Assembly (NCBI GenBank): GCA_963556145.1
Contig: OY744463.1
Span: 7,688,001 to 7,752,000, forward strand
DNA length: 64,000 nt
Reading direction: 5' to 3'
DNA from: Hygrocybe punicea
Taxonomy: Eukaryota; Basidiomycota; Agaricomycetes; Agaricales; Hygrophoraceae
The position numbers were made by a program, and so were the translations under genes. The first letter of the stretch is position 1; every line of letters starts with the position of its first letter. This document shows, piece by piece, positions 23,371-32,884 of the stretch. A model generated the notes under the pieces. It did not search any database, had not been told where the DNA came from, and saw only the letters and a list, made by a program, of their open reading frames with translations.

Positions 23371-23793
23371 GAGGTTATTGTTTGCCAATCTCAATTTTCT
23401 TTTGTCCTCTGACAATGAGCCATTATTGTGTAAGTTCAATGGGCAGAACAATGTGAAGACCTGCTTGTGTTCTTTGTATTTAGTTCCATCAACTTTCATA
23501 CAGATATATCTACTAGAACCCAATTTCATGACATCCAACAACATACTATGGGAGAGGACAATTGTGAGTGGCTTGAGTGGCTTTGGCCCCTATGCTGAGT
23601 TGCACCCAGAATGGTTGGTCACAGCTTCAGTTATTTAGTCCCCACCATGACTTGATGAATTTCCAGGATGACCTGTGAGCATTGCAAAAGATTGCAACTT
23701 GATTGCGCAGTCAAGAAAAATATCTTCTGAGTATGTGAAGACACCCGGCAATGTCAGCTTGACAGCCTCCAGTGCACATGGCCTCTGGATTGA

Positions 23794-24408
23794 TTGTTGC
23801 TGCTGGTGGAGGTCAGAGCCTCTTTTGAAGGAAACAACTGCTGCAATTGTGACCTTCCAGATATGTGCCAAACACATGTGTTGCCGTCAGGAGACCGGTC
23901 ATGGCAATGCTTTCGCTTGCGCCAGCAAGACCCAAATTTTTCAGTTGGGGATGGAGACATGTCGGGCCAAAGATGCTGGGTGAGTCGCTCAGGTTCCTAC
24001 AGGAGTGGTGAGTGCATCTATCTCAGGGTGGTGTTGGAAGAGGCAGGTATGTCAGGTCAGAGTGGTCAGCGCCTCTTTCTGGTGCAGTTGGTTACTGCAG
24101 AATCACCTATCTCTGAAAAGGGTACCAATGGCTATTCTTTAGAGCTAGGGAACAATTCAGCTCTCCAGGAAGGCAGTGAGTCAGGTCAGAGTGTTCAGTG
24201 CATCTCTCTCAGAGTGGCATTGGTTATGACAGAAGATGGTCCCAATGGCTGTGCATCAGAGTTGGAGAACAATGCAGCTCTGGAGGAAGGCAGCAAGTCA
24301 GGTTGGAGCGGTGAGTGTATCGTTCTATGGGTGGCATCAGTTAGGTATGAAGAAGGTCCTGATGACTATTCTTCTGAACTAGGGGACGATTCTGCATTGG
24401 AGGATTGA
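23794..24408 (+). CDS. Cys-rich start plus 39-residue tandem repeats, unknown
   Basis: A 204-codon frame. The first about 50 residues contain five cysteines (CCNCDLPDMC ... SWQC) that may be a worn zinc cluster. From about residue 60 the protein consists of repeats of about 39 residues with the pattern SG-S-CI-LRVAL ... GPNG--SELENNAALEEGS. Copies begin near 24046, at 24169 and at 24286, plus a degenerate earlier one near 23960. The DNA period between the two clearest copies is 117 bp. Translation selection or simple tandem duplication could explain it. No known family was recognised. Confidence 0.3.
   Translation: MLLLVEVRASFEGNNCCNCDLPDMCQTHVLPSGDRSWQCFRLRQQDPNFSVGDGDMSGQRCWVSRSGSYRSGECIYLRVVLEEAGMSGQSGQRLFLVQLVTAESPISEKGTNGYSLELGNNSALQEGSESGQSVQCISLRVALVMTEDGPNGCASELENNAALEEGSKSGWSGECIVLWVASVRYEEGPDDYSSELGDDSALED
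24169..24402 (+). repeat. 117-bp tandem repeat in coding frame
   Basis: Starts at 24169 (GAAGGCAGTGAG) and 24286 (GAAGGCAGCAAG) are exactly 117 bp apart, 39 codons. A more diverged copy precedes them from about 24046. Confidence 0.7.
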
Positions 24409-24439
24409 CTTGTCTGGCCCCTTGCAATATCATGATTAG

Positions 24440-24804
24440 GTCCTTGAGACACTCGCACCATGGGTCTCTAAACGACATCGCTTCTTTCATACTCAGCACC
24501 ATCGCGCACCGTATGCGGAAGAACTTGGCAGGTTGGCCACTATGATCTGTTCATGGCGTGACGATGATGCGTAGAATGTGGGTCTTGGAGCGTGTGATGT
24601 CCCATGGGGAGGGCGAGGGCATGTATGCATGAAGCCATGAGCATCATATTATCCACTTCTCGAGGCGACGGTCGAGGTCAGCGAGGGACATGCCATCTAG
24701 TAGCAAAATGAGATTCAAGGAGTTTAAGGGAGACCGCAACGCTTCAGCATGAGCTGCATTCTTGTTGCAGATCTCCTTGAGTCTAGCTGTGAAGAACGAC
24801 CCAA
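24440..24804 (-). pseudogene. Coding-like fragment, unknown
   Basis: On the minus strand the text RLKEICNKNAAHAEALRSPL then LLLDGMSLADLDRRLEKWII and onward is open and protein-like over about 80 codons, with further open text after a stop. CpG is normal here, unlike the stretch to its left. No family was recognised. Confidence 0.25.
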
Positions 24805-25117
24805 GTCAACTCTGACTGATTAGAATAAGATGGATTTGACCGATGCAATGGCGTTTTACTCGCAGACGTGGATAATAGATATAGAAGGAGCACCAAATAC
24901 TCTGGAGAATAAGCTAGATATGGGTTGGTGACGTCGAGGTCCATTTTCGCGGATAGTGGAGGTGACACTAATGACCTGAAGAATGGATATAAAGCAAGTA
25001 TATGTAGCGTGCAAGAGGGCCACAGGCCGAGTGGGAGAAGGTGGTTGGAGTGGGCCCAAACTTGAATGTGCACGTGTACGTGTATCATGATACCTCATCC
25101 ACAACATCTCCCCTCCA

Positions 25118-26207
25118 ATGGGAGATAGCCAAGCAACGTTCTCCAGGTCCGCCATAAGGAAAATTCACGAAACCTATGACTACCGATGCGTCATTTGCCT
25201 AACCAACATCCCGACGAGTGAATGCGCCCACATCATCGACACTGCAGCAGACAGACAACAGCAAGTTTGCAACGCAAAACTCTATTCTATAAGAAAGCAG
25301 CTTCTAACTAGCTGGTGCTCCTTAGATTCGCAACGCAGTCAAACTTGGAATCCTACCTCAAGATTACAAGAGGAGTGACGCGACGAATGGTACAGTCCAT
25401 AAGTAATGGCCAATTTGTCACCTCCGGAAGCGGTTCGATCAAACTCCACAGAATGCCCCAACTGCCACTCCTTATTTACTCAGAATTTGATTGTCTTGTC
25501 TCTCCCAATTCCTCTCCTCAAGTATCTCGAAACCTATGTTAGAGAAACACCTAAGGCCTGTCAAAAACCGTTACACAAGGTGTGCTATACCTGTTTTTAG
25601 GTCTCAACCTGGCTACAGTCTCAATGGTTAGGTCTTCGATCTTTTGCTTGATGCTTTAAGTGGGCAATCAGTGGCATTGCCCAACCCAAAGCCCATCCTT
25701 CCATATCTTGGACTTTACACAATTGTAACCCTCAAACCGGCCCAAGTAGTTGGAATCGAAGTTGGTACCCAATATCTGCCACACTTGTCCATCCCTCGAG
25801 CAGGTAAATTTGTTACAGCCCCTGCGAACACCTCGGCCACTGCCCGGAATGTTGCCCGCATCTTTGATCCTTTCCTTATTGACGCCGATACGCCGCAGGA
25901 GTTGAGTACTATCCCGCTCTCACCTCAACATCCACGATTCAAAGAGCGGCATTTCTGGCGGGTGACAGCTCCGGCAGCCGCCATCTTGGCTGCACTAATC
26001 GCACGACTTGACCACGATAGCTCTGATTGCGTGGACATCGCACTTGCTTGCAACATTTGAGATATTATCGGCTTACAAAAGCGTGGGTATGGTAAGATGT
26101 TGTTTGGCGGTGCAGATCCCCCTGGCGGCAGCGGCCCCTCTCGTAACAAGTGGCATGACGGAGGGGGCGATGGTAATGGGGGTCCTGGTTCTCGCAAGTC
26201 TAAATGA
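25118..26207 (+). pseudogene. HNH nuclease-domain protein (Agaricomycete type) with one TGA
   Basis: From ATG 25118 the frame gives an N-terminal helix, then RCVICLTNIPTSECAHIIDTA, the zinc/His half of an HNH_2-like nuclease. After a likely intron (about 25265-25310) the second half appears as NSTECPNCHSLFTQNLIVL (about 25440-25500), holding the Asn, the CxxC and the His. A C-terminal exon (25644 onward) runs through IFDPFLIDADTPQEL to LACNI, is cut by TGA at 26058-26060, and continues in frame as DIIGLQKRGYGKMLFGGAD to a Gly/Lys-rich end at 26207. The continuation shows the TGA is a lesion, probably from CGA. Family members are predicted metal-dependent nucleases of unknown role. Intron positions in the middle are uncertain. 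Confidence 0.6.
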
Positions 26208-27700
26208 AAGGCTCCGGATAGCAAACAGGATGTAATGTCAGGATCTGGCCAAAAGAAATCACGAAAGGCTGCTGCTGCCAGCTGCAAGGCTGGTGGTTAC
26301 CTGCATGCTGCATTCGGTGAGTTATCTTGCTCGATTCTCTTGGTTTGAGAACCTAGTTTGAGAACCTGGTTTGTGGAGTAGACTGGCCTCCTCAAGAGCG
26401 ACTTGACCGCAAACAAAACGATTGTCCCACAACTTCTAGCCCCGTTGACAACACAGCTGAGCAGTCAATGCTTGCACATTGCCGTGGTTCTAGCTCTGAG
26501 ACTGGTCTTAGTGAGTACTTTGTTGAATCTAAACCCTTATCACTGATGGCATGAGTAACAAGGCATCTCTGCTACCCACCCTCATGATAAGGACGATCCA
26601 GACACGTGGAGGTTTGACCCATCATTTTCAACACATAAGATCGTCTTCATGGCCAGGGGTGTCAGTCTTACATAGATTATGTATTTTAGTTACTATTCAA
26701 ATAATTCCAAACTTACTTAGATTGTGATACTGTAGTGCAGATCACTCATGCATTTGAGGCTACATCTCCACAAGTTTAAATCCAATCCACTAAGAATGTT
26801 ATTTAGTACCTATGGACTATATTTCAGACAGTCACTTAGCCCACAGACTTGTGCTAGAGGTCCATTATTAGTAGTGTGATTCTAATTATTGCCAGTCTAC
26901 ATCAGCACATTAACAACAACACTTTCTGGCCCTTTTTGCACTTTCAAAAGTTAGAAAAGTGCTAAAAGTGGAAAAGTGGAAAACCACATTCTAAGTTAAG
27001 TTGGCTTACTTAGTAAGTACTCAGGGCTTTTCCAAAGGAAAAAAGCAGTCAAGAAGCAAAACATTTATTGAGCAACCAAGCACAAAAGGGTTCAAAAAAA
27101 AGTGGTAAGGAGACAAATAAGTGTCCAAAAGAGGCAACATCAGTAAAACAAGGGTCATCTTAGTTCATCTTACTAAGTTCTTAATTTGTCTTAGTGGTGA
27201 GTTAAGACAGATTAAGACGAATTAAGACGAGATTTTGGTAAGACAAAATAATATGAAATAAGAAGGTCCTTCCACTTACTTTTGCTTACTTCGTCTTGTT
27301 TTTTCTTATACATTCTTAGTGTCTTCTTATATGTTCTTAGTTTTATCTTAATTGTCTCTTATATATCTTATTTCAGACAGAATGAAAACAAATAAATCAA
27401 TTCAATACTACTACAACTTGCATAGTGAAGTATGAGATATATAAACGGATCACTATATTATGGGTGGGGGCATAGGGAGGACTCGGATGGGGGTGCAGTG
27501 AATGACCAGCACGGCGCCGGGTGGCTTGGGAATAATGAGGAAAAAAAAAATAGCGGCACAAAAAAAAAGCAACGGCACGGCACAAGTTAAGGGGGCATGA
27601 ACAAGGCAAGGGGATGATGGAGGACATGGGAGCATTGGTTCAACAGATGCAGTGCGGCAGGCAGTGGGAAAACGGCTAGGCAGTGTGGGGATTGATCAAT
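26208..27700. other. No gene seen; AT-rich with CTTAG-type short repeats
   Basis: No convincing coding region. About 27140-27370 is dense in CTTAGT/TTAAGACGA words on both strands, with partial inverted arrangement, similar in style to 40810-40915. It may be the remains of a small inverted-repeat element. Confidence 0.4.
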
Positions 27701-30673
27701 CTATGAGAAAATGAGATTTGTCTCAATTTTGGAACAAAAATGATTTATACCATCATCATCCGAAACGTCTTGAAGAGCCGCTTGCTCATCCCCCCCAGCT
27801 GCTCCAATCCAGGACATCTGAGAATCACCCTGCCGGCTGAATTTTGCATATGTCTGTGCCTTCTCAACAATCTTCGCAAAAGAACCTTTGTGAAGGTTCT
27901 TGATTGAGGTGAGATAGTTCTGTGACGCTGCACCCCAGTTCGGTTCGTTGAAGGCGCGATCATTGGCAGACTCCTTGCCTGTGGCAGTGTTGACAGATTT
28001 GATGATCGCCTTCGAAACATACTTGCCTTTCTTTGTATCCCCACCCAGGGACTCCATGGTGATAGCGTTGTCGCGCCAAAGTACATATGTGCGCTCAACC
28101 TAATCAAATGGTGAGTTTAAGTATGTAAAAAGGAGAAAGAACATATGGCAGCGAGTGAGAGGGCCAGAGCATTATATGGACCCAGTTCATCCAGATCGGG
28201 CACCCTCATGGCACCCAGGATAGCCAAATAGTGAGTTGCAAATGTTTGAAGAACAATGGGACCATGGAATAGGCCACAATATTTCTACAATGTGAACAAA
28301 AATGTTAGTGCCGTTGTGTCGCAAAAGGTTAGACGTACCGATCGGTCGTTCCCATCAGCTTTCTGGTAAAGGAAGGCCAAATTCTCGAGTTGTTGTGCTG
28401 CAAAAGACGCGCGGGCCCTGTCATTATTAAACATTTCATTGTTGTCATAAAAGGCATTGATGATTGCAAGTGCCACAGAGCCGAAGGACGCACGCCATTC
28501 ATAAATGCGTTGGTTAGCCCGTAAATAGTTTGTAGTATAAAATTATGTAAATAGCTTGAACTTAGTGTTTTAAAGTCCAGTCCATAGGACCGGAAAAAAA
28601 CTGGAACTGGACCGGACCCAACCGCAAAAAAACCGGACCGCCGGTGGAGTGGTACCGAGGTACCACTCCGGGGGCTCACGCAGGACTCGAGGGAAAGGTC
28701 GACTGGATAGGAAGGATGGACTGACTACTACATCTGGAAGGCTACTGACTAGGTCAAACCGTGGGAACCTGATCACGTGACTGACCAGGCACAACTNNNN
28801 NNNNNNNNNNNNNNNNNNNNNNNNNNNNNNNNNNNNNNNNNNNNNNNNNNNNNNNNNNNNNNNNNNNNNNNNNNNNNNNNNNNNNNNNNNNNNNNNGACA
28901 GGCAGCGAGGACGAGGATGACAACGACGGCCACCACCACCACCACCCCGACGACAACAACAACACCCACGGCCCTCCAAATGGGATGACGACAATAACAA
29001 CATCAACCACGAACATCACCACCACCACCACCACCACCATCACCACCATAACGCAGACAATGACCGTCACAACCATGACCACCATGACCGCAACGACAAC
29101 GACAACCACGACCACGACCATGACGACGGCCACGGCCATCCCACCACCAACCCCCAACATACCTCGCGGATGCGCACCGCCACGTCAATCGACGTTGGCG
29201 CTGCAACCGCGAGGTAACCAGGACTCGGAGGATGGCTGTGTTGGGCACCCACCACAACACCAGCAACAGGGCCACCAACGCGCCAACGCATCCACAACCA
29301 CCCACGCACCCAACAGAGCGGCCAACGCATCTGCGCCTACCTGTGCGCCCAACGCGATCACCGACGTGCTGATAATCGTGGCCACCAACTTTATTTATTA
29401 AAATTTAATACATTAGTTGTTATTTATTGTTAATACATTAGTTGTTATTTATTGTATTTACTTCGGTTCTGACCGGTTTCAACTGGTTTAGCAACCGGTT
29501 AATGGAAGGACCAGTTAAATCGGGTTAGAAGACAGCAACTGAACCGCAAGAGACCGGTTCTGAGCGGTTGAGTCTAGGTTGTGCCATCTTGTGGTGTTAT
29601 GGCAACCGGTTCCGGTTGCGGTCTTTTGAAAATTTGTCAAAAAACCAGACCGGACCGGACTTTCAAACCCTACTTGAACTTACATTACTAAAGATGGCCT
29701 CATTGATTGTGACAACGAGTGGGATGCTGTCACCATAGACCTCGTTCCACACCTGTTGCTGAGCCGTGACAGCGTCGTGGTCCTCGACGTACCAGGGATC
29801 CTTGTATGTGGCAACATAGTTGAGGTAGGTTGGAATGTAGACTTGGCACCAGGTATTGCCCCTTTCGCAACCTGCTGGGAGCTGGCTGTTGACGAATTTC
29901 CCATGGCTGGTGTGAGTTTTGCTGTCTTGTGATGCGTCCGGATCACCATCTTCGACTTTGAGGGGGACCTGCAATGGTAGACTATACAACCACCGCTAAT
30001 GAGTCAACGATGGCACTCACTGAATGTGCCATTTGATGAATCGAAGAAGCTGGCATCTTGGATGTGAGCCATTCATCGTCGCTCGCATCAAGGAGCTCCA
30101 AGGGTTCGGGGAGGGGTTTGAGCTTGGTTAGGACCGGCTCTGATTTATGGATGACAGTAGCAACCTTCACCTTGCTTTTGGTCGAGGCCGTTGAAACAAG
30201 AGTTGAAGACTGAATGGTTGAACCTGATCGAAGACTGGCACTTGCAACGCTGGTCTTCAATTTTCCTCCTTTTCCCGAAGAAATTTTGGCCACCCAGTTG
30301 TCGACGAGGCCAGACGCAGACTTGTCGAAAGGTCTAGACAAGTTATAGTAAAAAAGTGTCGTCTCTTCGAGCTGGAACATGGTGATGGGAGTCACCTGAC
30401 TGATTGGGTAAGAGTGCCTCGAGTCGCTGTGATAATCAGCCTGTGTTTGATCTTCAGAAAGCACTCGACTGCCAGCTCACCTTCAGCATTGCTGACTGGA
30501 GCTTCACGGAACGCCTTGACAGCCTCACGAACACCTGGTTTTCCGACTCGCCTCCTTTTCTTCGACTGCACCTCTTCCACTTCTTCCATGGCATTTTCAT
30601 CACCCCCATCTTCATCAGGCAGGTTGTCACGACTAGCGGTCGTGTAATGGATCGGTGGATCAAATAGTTGCAT
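27701..30673 (-). CDS. Agaricomycete-type protein of unknown function, intron carries insertion
   Basis: Minus-strand exons: 30673 to about 30476 (acidic, KKRRRVGKPGVREAVKAFRE); about 30340-30031 (Ser/Lys-rich linker); about 29980-29690 (IPTYLNYVATYKDPWYV, QQQVWNEVYGDSIPLVV); about 28530-28340 (ANQRIYEWRASFGSVALAI); about 28275-28160 (GLFHGPIVLQTFATHYLAIL-type text); and about 28099-27701 (RTYVLWRDNAITMESLGGD, TATGKESANDRAFNEPNWG). The block order and motifs match a protein family I recall from mushroom genomes, often near transposons, without known function. A 1.1-kb element sits in the intron after AIFSN (GTAAGT donor at about 29686), so the coding sequence could survive by splicing. Exon edges other than that donor are approximate. 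Confidence 0.6.
28645..28796 (+). repeat. 159-bp-family repeat, copy B, runs into gap
   Basis: Same sequence family as 35967-36125, starting TGGAGTGGTACCGAGG with the intact terminal hairpin. It continues to GATCACGTGACTGACC and is cut by the N run. Confidence 0.85.
28797..28896. other. Assembly gap of 100 N
   Basis: Exactly 100 N, a conventional placeholder for unknown length. It falls inside a nested repeat, so the gap is probably repeat-induced. Confidence 0.99.
28911..29130. repeat. CCA/CAA trinucleotide low-complexity tract
   Basis: Imperfect ACC/CCA/ACA triplets, including an uninterrupted ACC-type run near 29008-29045. Open frames over it on both strands are compositional artefacts. 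Confidence 0.85.
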
Positions 30674-30844
30674 GATGTTGGTGGCAGTAAGGGAGTTTAT
30701 GTTTAAGGGTCTGTTTTACGAGAGTGATCGTAGGTTTGTAAAGATAGGGTTTCAGGGATAAGGTTCGGGTGGTGGAGGTTATTGTGAATTTTGTTACGTC
30801 TAGTACAACTGCTAGGAGAAATACAAGAGGTCAAAGTTAGGGAT

Positions 30845-31525
30845 CTACGTGCTCCTTGCTCGACGTCTTTTATACTCTTTGTCCCCTCCCGCAGCCTCTA
30901 TGAGTCGTATGAGCGCTGACTCACTCTTAGTCGTCTTGTGGGCAGACGCGTCAGCTTTGCTGTGGTGCCCTTCGTTCATCATCGCCGGAACTGCGACGCC
31001 GGTATGTTCCGCAGTTGTGTGGTGCCGGCCTGATGTGTCATGGGTGGGTTCACAGGGAGACGTGTCACCTTGGCGGCCTGACTCGTTGTTGCTGTTGCTG
31101 CTGTGTGACGTGTCGTTGCTGTGGATCATGGGAGGTTGGAACGCCTCGAACATTGATAGGGGGATCTTGGGGTCAATCACCCTGTGGATTCGTTGTACTC
31201 CTCGGATTATTGTTGCGAGGAGGAACACGTACACGATAACGATAGCGATAACGGTGGCAGCGATTGACGGTGTCATGATTCGGTCCCTGACAGGCATGGG
31301 TGGTGATGGTGAGAGTGGGGCGTCTATTGTCTTTGTGTGAATGATGGGAAGAGTGGTGTCATCTGATGGAAAGTGGAGTTTGAACGTCTGGTCACGTGCG
31401 GGTCTTGCTGGCAGTTGCCGGCGAGTCGTTCTTGGTGATAGGGTCTTCCTGGTTGTGTATAAAGCTTGGTGGTTTCTGCATGCTTGTCCTGCAGAAATGC
31501 GATGTGTCTCCACCCTTATCACCAA
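30845..31525 (-). CDS. Hypothetical single-pass membrane protein, 226 aa
   Basis: A single open frame with one strongly hydrophobic segment of about 22 residues (AATVIAIVIVYVFLLATIIRG, near residues 88-110), preceded by a Pro/Arg-rich region and followed by a long polar tail rich in Ser, His, Asn and Thr, ending in basic residues. No signal peptide or domain was recognised. The opposite strand has a 163-codon frame over the same bases; the minus frame is preferred because it is longer and has a coherent membrane-anchor layout. Small fungal proteins of this plan are common and usually uncharacterised. Confidence 0.35.
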   Translation of the reverse strand: MVIRVETHRISAGQACRNHQALYTTRKTLSPRTTRRQLPARPARDQTFKLHFPSDDTTLPIIHTKTIDAPLSPSPPMPVRDRIMTPSIAATVIAIVIVYVFLLATIIRGVQRIHRVIDPKIPLSMFEAFQPPMIHSNDTSHSSNSNNESGRQGDTSPCEPTHDTSGRHHTTAEHTGVAVPAMMNEGHHSKADASAHKTTKSESALIRLIEAAGGDKEYKRRRARST

Positions 31526-32103
31526 GTCACTTTCTTCAAGGCTTCTTCGCTCTTCCCCCCGACCTCAGTTGTCAAGGTTAATTGTTATACGTTCCACCAC
31601 CTCATTCAGCTCTCAGCTTCTGATCGGGATCTCTATTGGGCTTTGGGTCGGTGTTTCGCTTGCGGGAAGGCAAGGCATCGCACGGAGTGTTGCCCACTGG
31701 TTAAGGTACACAAGGTCCTTCTGTGCCAGCTACTGGCTGACCCATATCGTAAGTGCTTTGGTTGGTGGATCGTCTGGGGTCTTCTGATTGAGTCTTTATT
31801 CTAGAACTGGATGATGCGTGGAGGTCGGAGGAGTCGTCCCCCAAGATACTGCCGCTAGTCACAGTGAGCTGGGGCTCGTCGTCTGAGGACCTGAGGGGTC
31901 CTTCTCCGGAGCCAGTCGGAGACTTGACTTATCGTGAGTCTGGTTTCCCACTGCCATTTGGGGTAGCATCGAGGTTTATGGTTGTTTGTCGCACAGCGAT
32001 TGAAAGGTCTTTGGAGAGAGAGGTTGAGCGGTTCCTGGATGACATGTGTGTCCAGTTGCAAGAGTCGGGGTCATCAGTCTCGGATGCGATTACTGTAGAA
32101 TAG
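31396..32103 (+). CDS. CCHC zinc-knuckle protein with two introns
   Basis: Three plus-strand pieces join into one frame: 31396 to about 31576 (ending DLSCQ), an intron GTTAAT...CTCAG, then ASDRDLYWALGRCFACGKARHRTEC, an intron GTAAGT...TTCTAG (about 31749-31804), then LDDAWRSEESSPKILPLVTV onward to a stop at 32101-32103. CFACGKARHRTECC fits the zinc knuckle C-x2-C-x4-H-x4-C. The final exon is acidic and ends in a helical stretch (AIERSLEREVERFLDD). Zinc knuckles are typical of gag proteins but also of RNA-binding host proteins; no pol lies nearby. The first exon and start are the least certain part. Confidence 0.4.
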
Positions 32104-32884
32104 TGTAATCGCATCGTTTGTACTTGTATCTGGTCTGGTGCCCCTTCCAGGGGTTTGTGGATGTAATGTCTCCCCCGCTCTGCAGGGTGTGTGAGTCGTA
32201 AGGGTTTGTCTGACAATCTGTCAAAGATCGTCATGAAAATAAGTGGTATTTGGAAAAAGGTATGGGGGTGACGTATTTTCATGACACAGGTAGAGGTCAT
32301 CATCGTCATCAATTACCTCATTGTTGCCTACCTTGTCAAAGCCTATCGCAACACTACTTGCGGCATCATCGTTCTCTGCATCCTCGGTGAGGGAGTTGGC
32401 TGTTCTCTGAAGGAGGCATTACCACTGATGTTTATTCATAACTCAAAAGATAGTACTATACCTTTGGTAAGCTAGGAACATGTTGCAAAGGTGCTTGATG
32501 ATGGGCCTCGGCATGAGTTTCTATGCCTGCGCTCGCGCTCGCATCACTCCGGCTAATCGTAGTTTCTAGGGAAGCAAGCTTTTTTTCACATAGCTGGTCA
32601 AGGGCCTCCTTTTCGAGTCGTTCATGTTCATGGTACTCATGCATCTCCACTTGGGTACGTCATTTCCGCTTGGGTACTGCGAGACCTGGATGTTGAGTAC
32701 TGTTTTTAGCTCGAGTTTGCACGCAGTCGTTTGGTACAGGCATCACAGTGGAGGACTCAGATCGTCGTGGGGTATGTGGGGTTCAAGAGTTGAAAACTTG
32801 AATTTGAACTTGTTTGCCTCTTGTTTTTCAGCATGTGAAACAGCATTGAGGTATTGCCACACCCGGTGCAAGCCGGATACTAGT
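32104..32884. other. No gene seen
   Basis: The spacer before the Plavaka gene shows only short frames. It could include the left end of the Plavaka element; no terminal repeat was identified. Confidence 0.35.

Larger units (their letters stand above)
28565..29672. mobile_element. 1.1-kb inverted-repeat element in an intron, 10-bp TSD
   Basis: A perfect 10-bp direct repeat CTTGAACTTA flanks the unit (28555-28564 and 29673-29682). The ends are inverted copies matching at about 16 of 19 positions (GTGTTTTAAAGTCCAGTCC against the complement of the right end). The inside has many ACCGGTT-type words, a nested 159-bp-family repeat, the assembly gap and a (CCA)n tract, but no transposase. The target length of 9-11 bp fits Mutator-like elements better than hAT (8 bp). 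True length is unknown because of the gap. Confidence 0.7.

Noticed and set aside
28985..29401. 138-codon Thr-rich frame and overlapping Gly/Trp-rich frames opposite
   Set aside because: Translation of a (CCA/ACA)n tract next to an assembly gap.
30849..31340. 163-codon plus-strand frame
   Set aside because: Shadow of the longer minus-strand membrane-protein frame; no better evidence for it.
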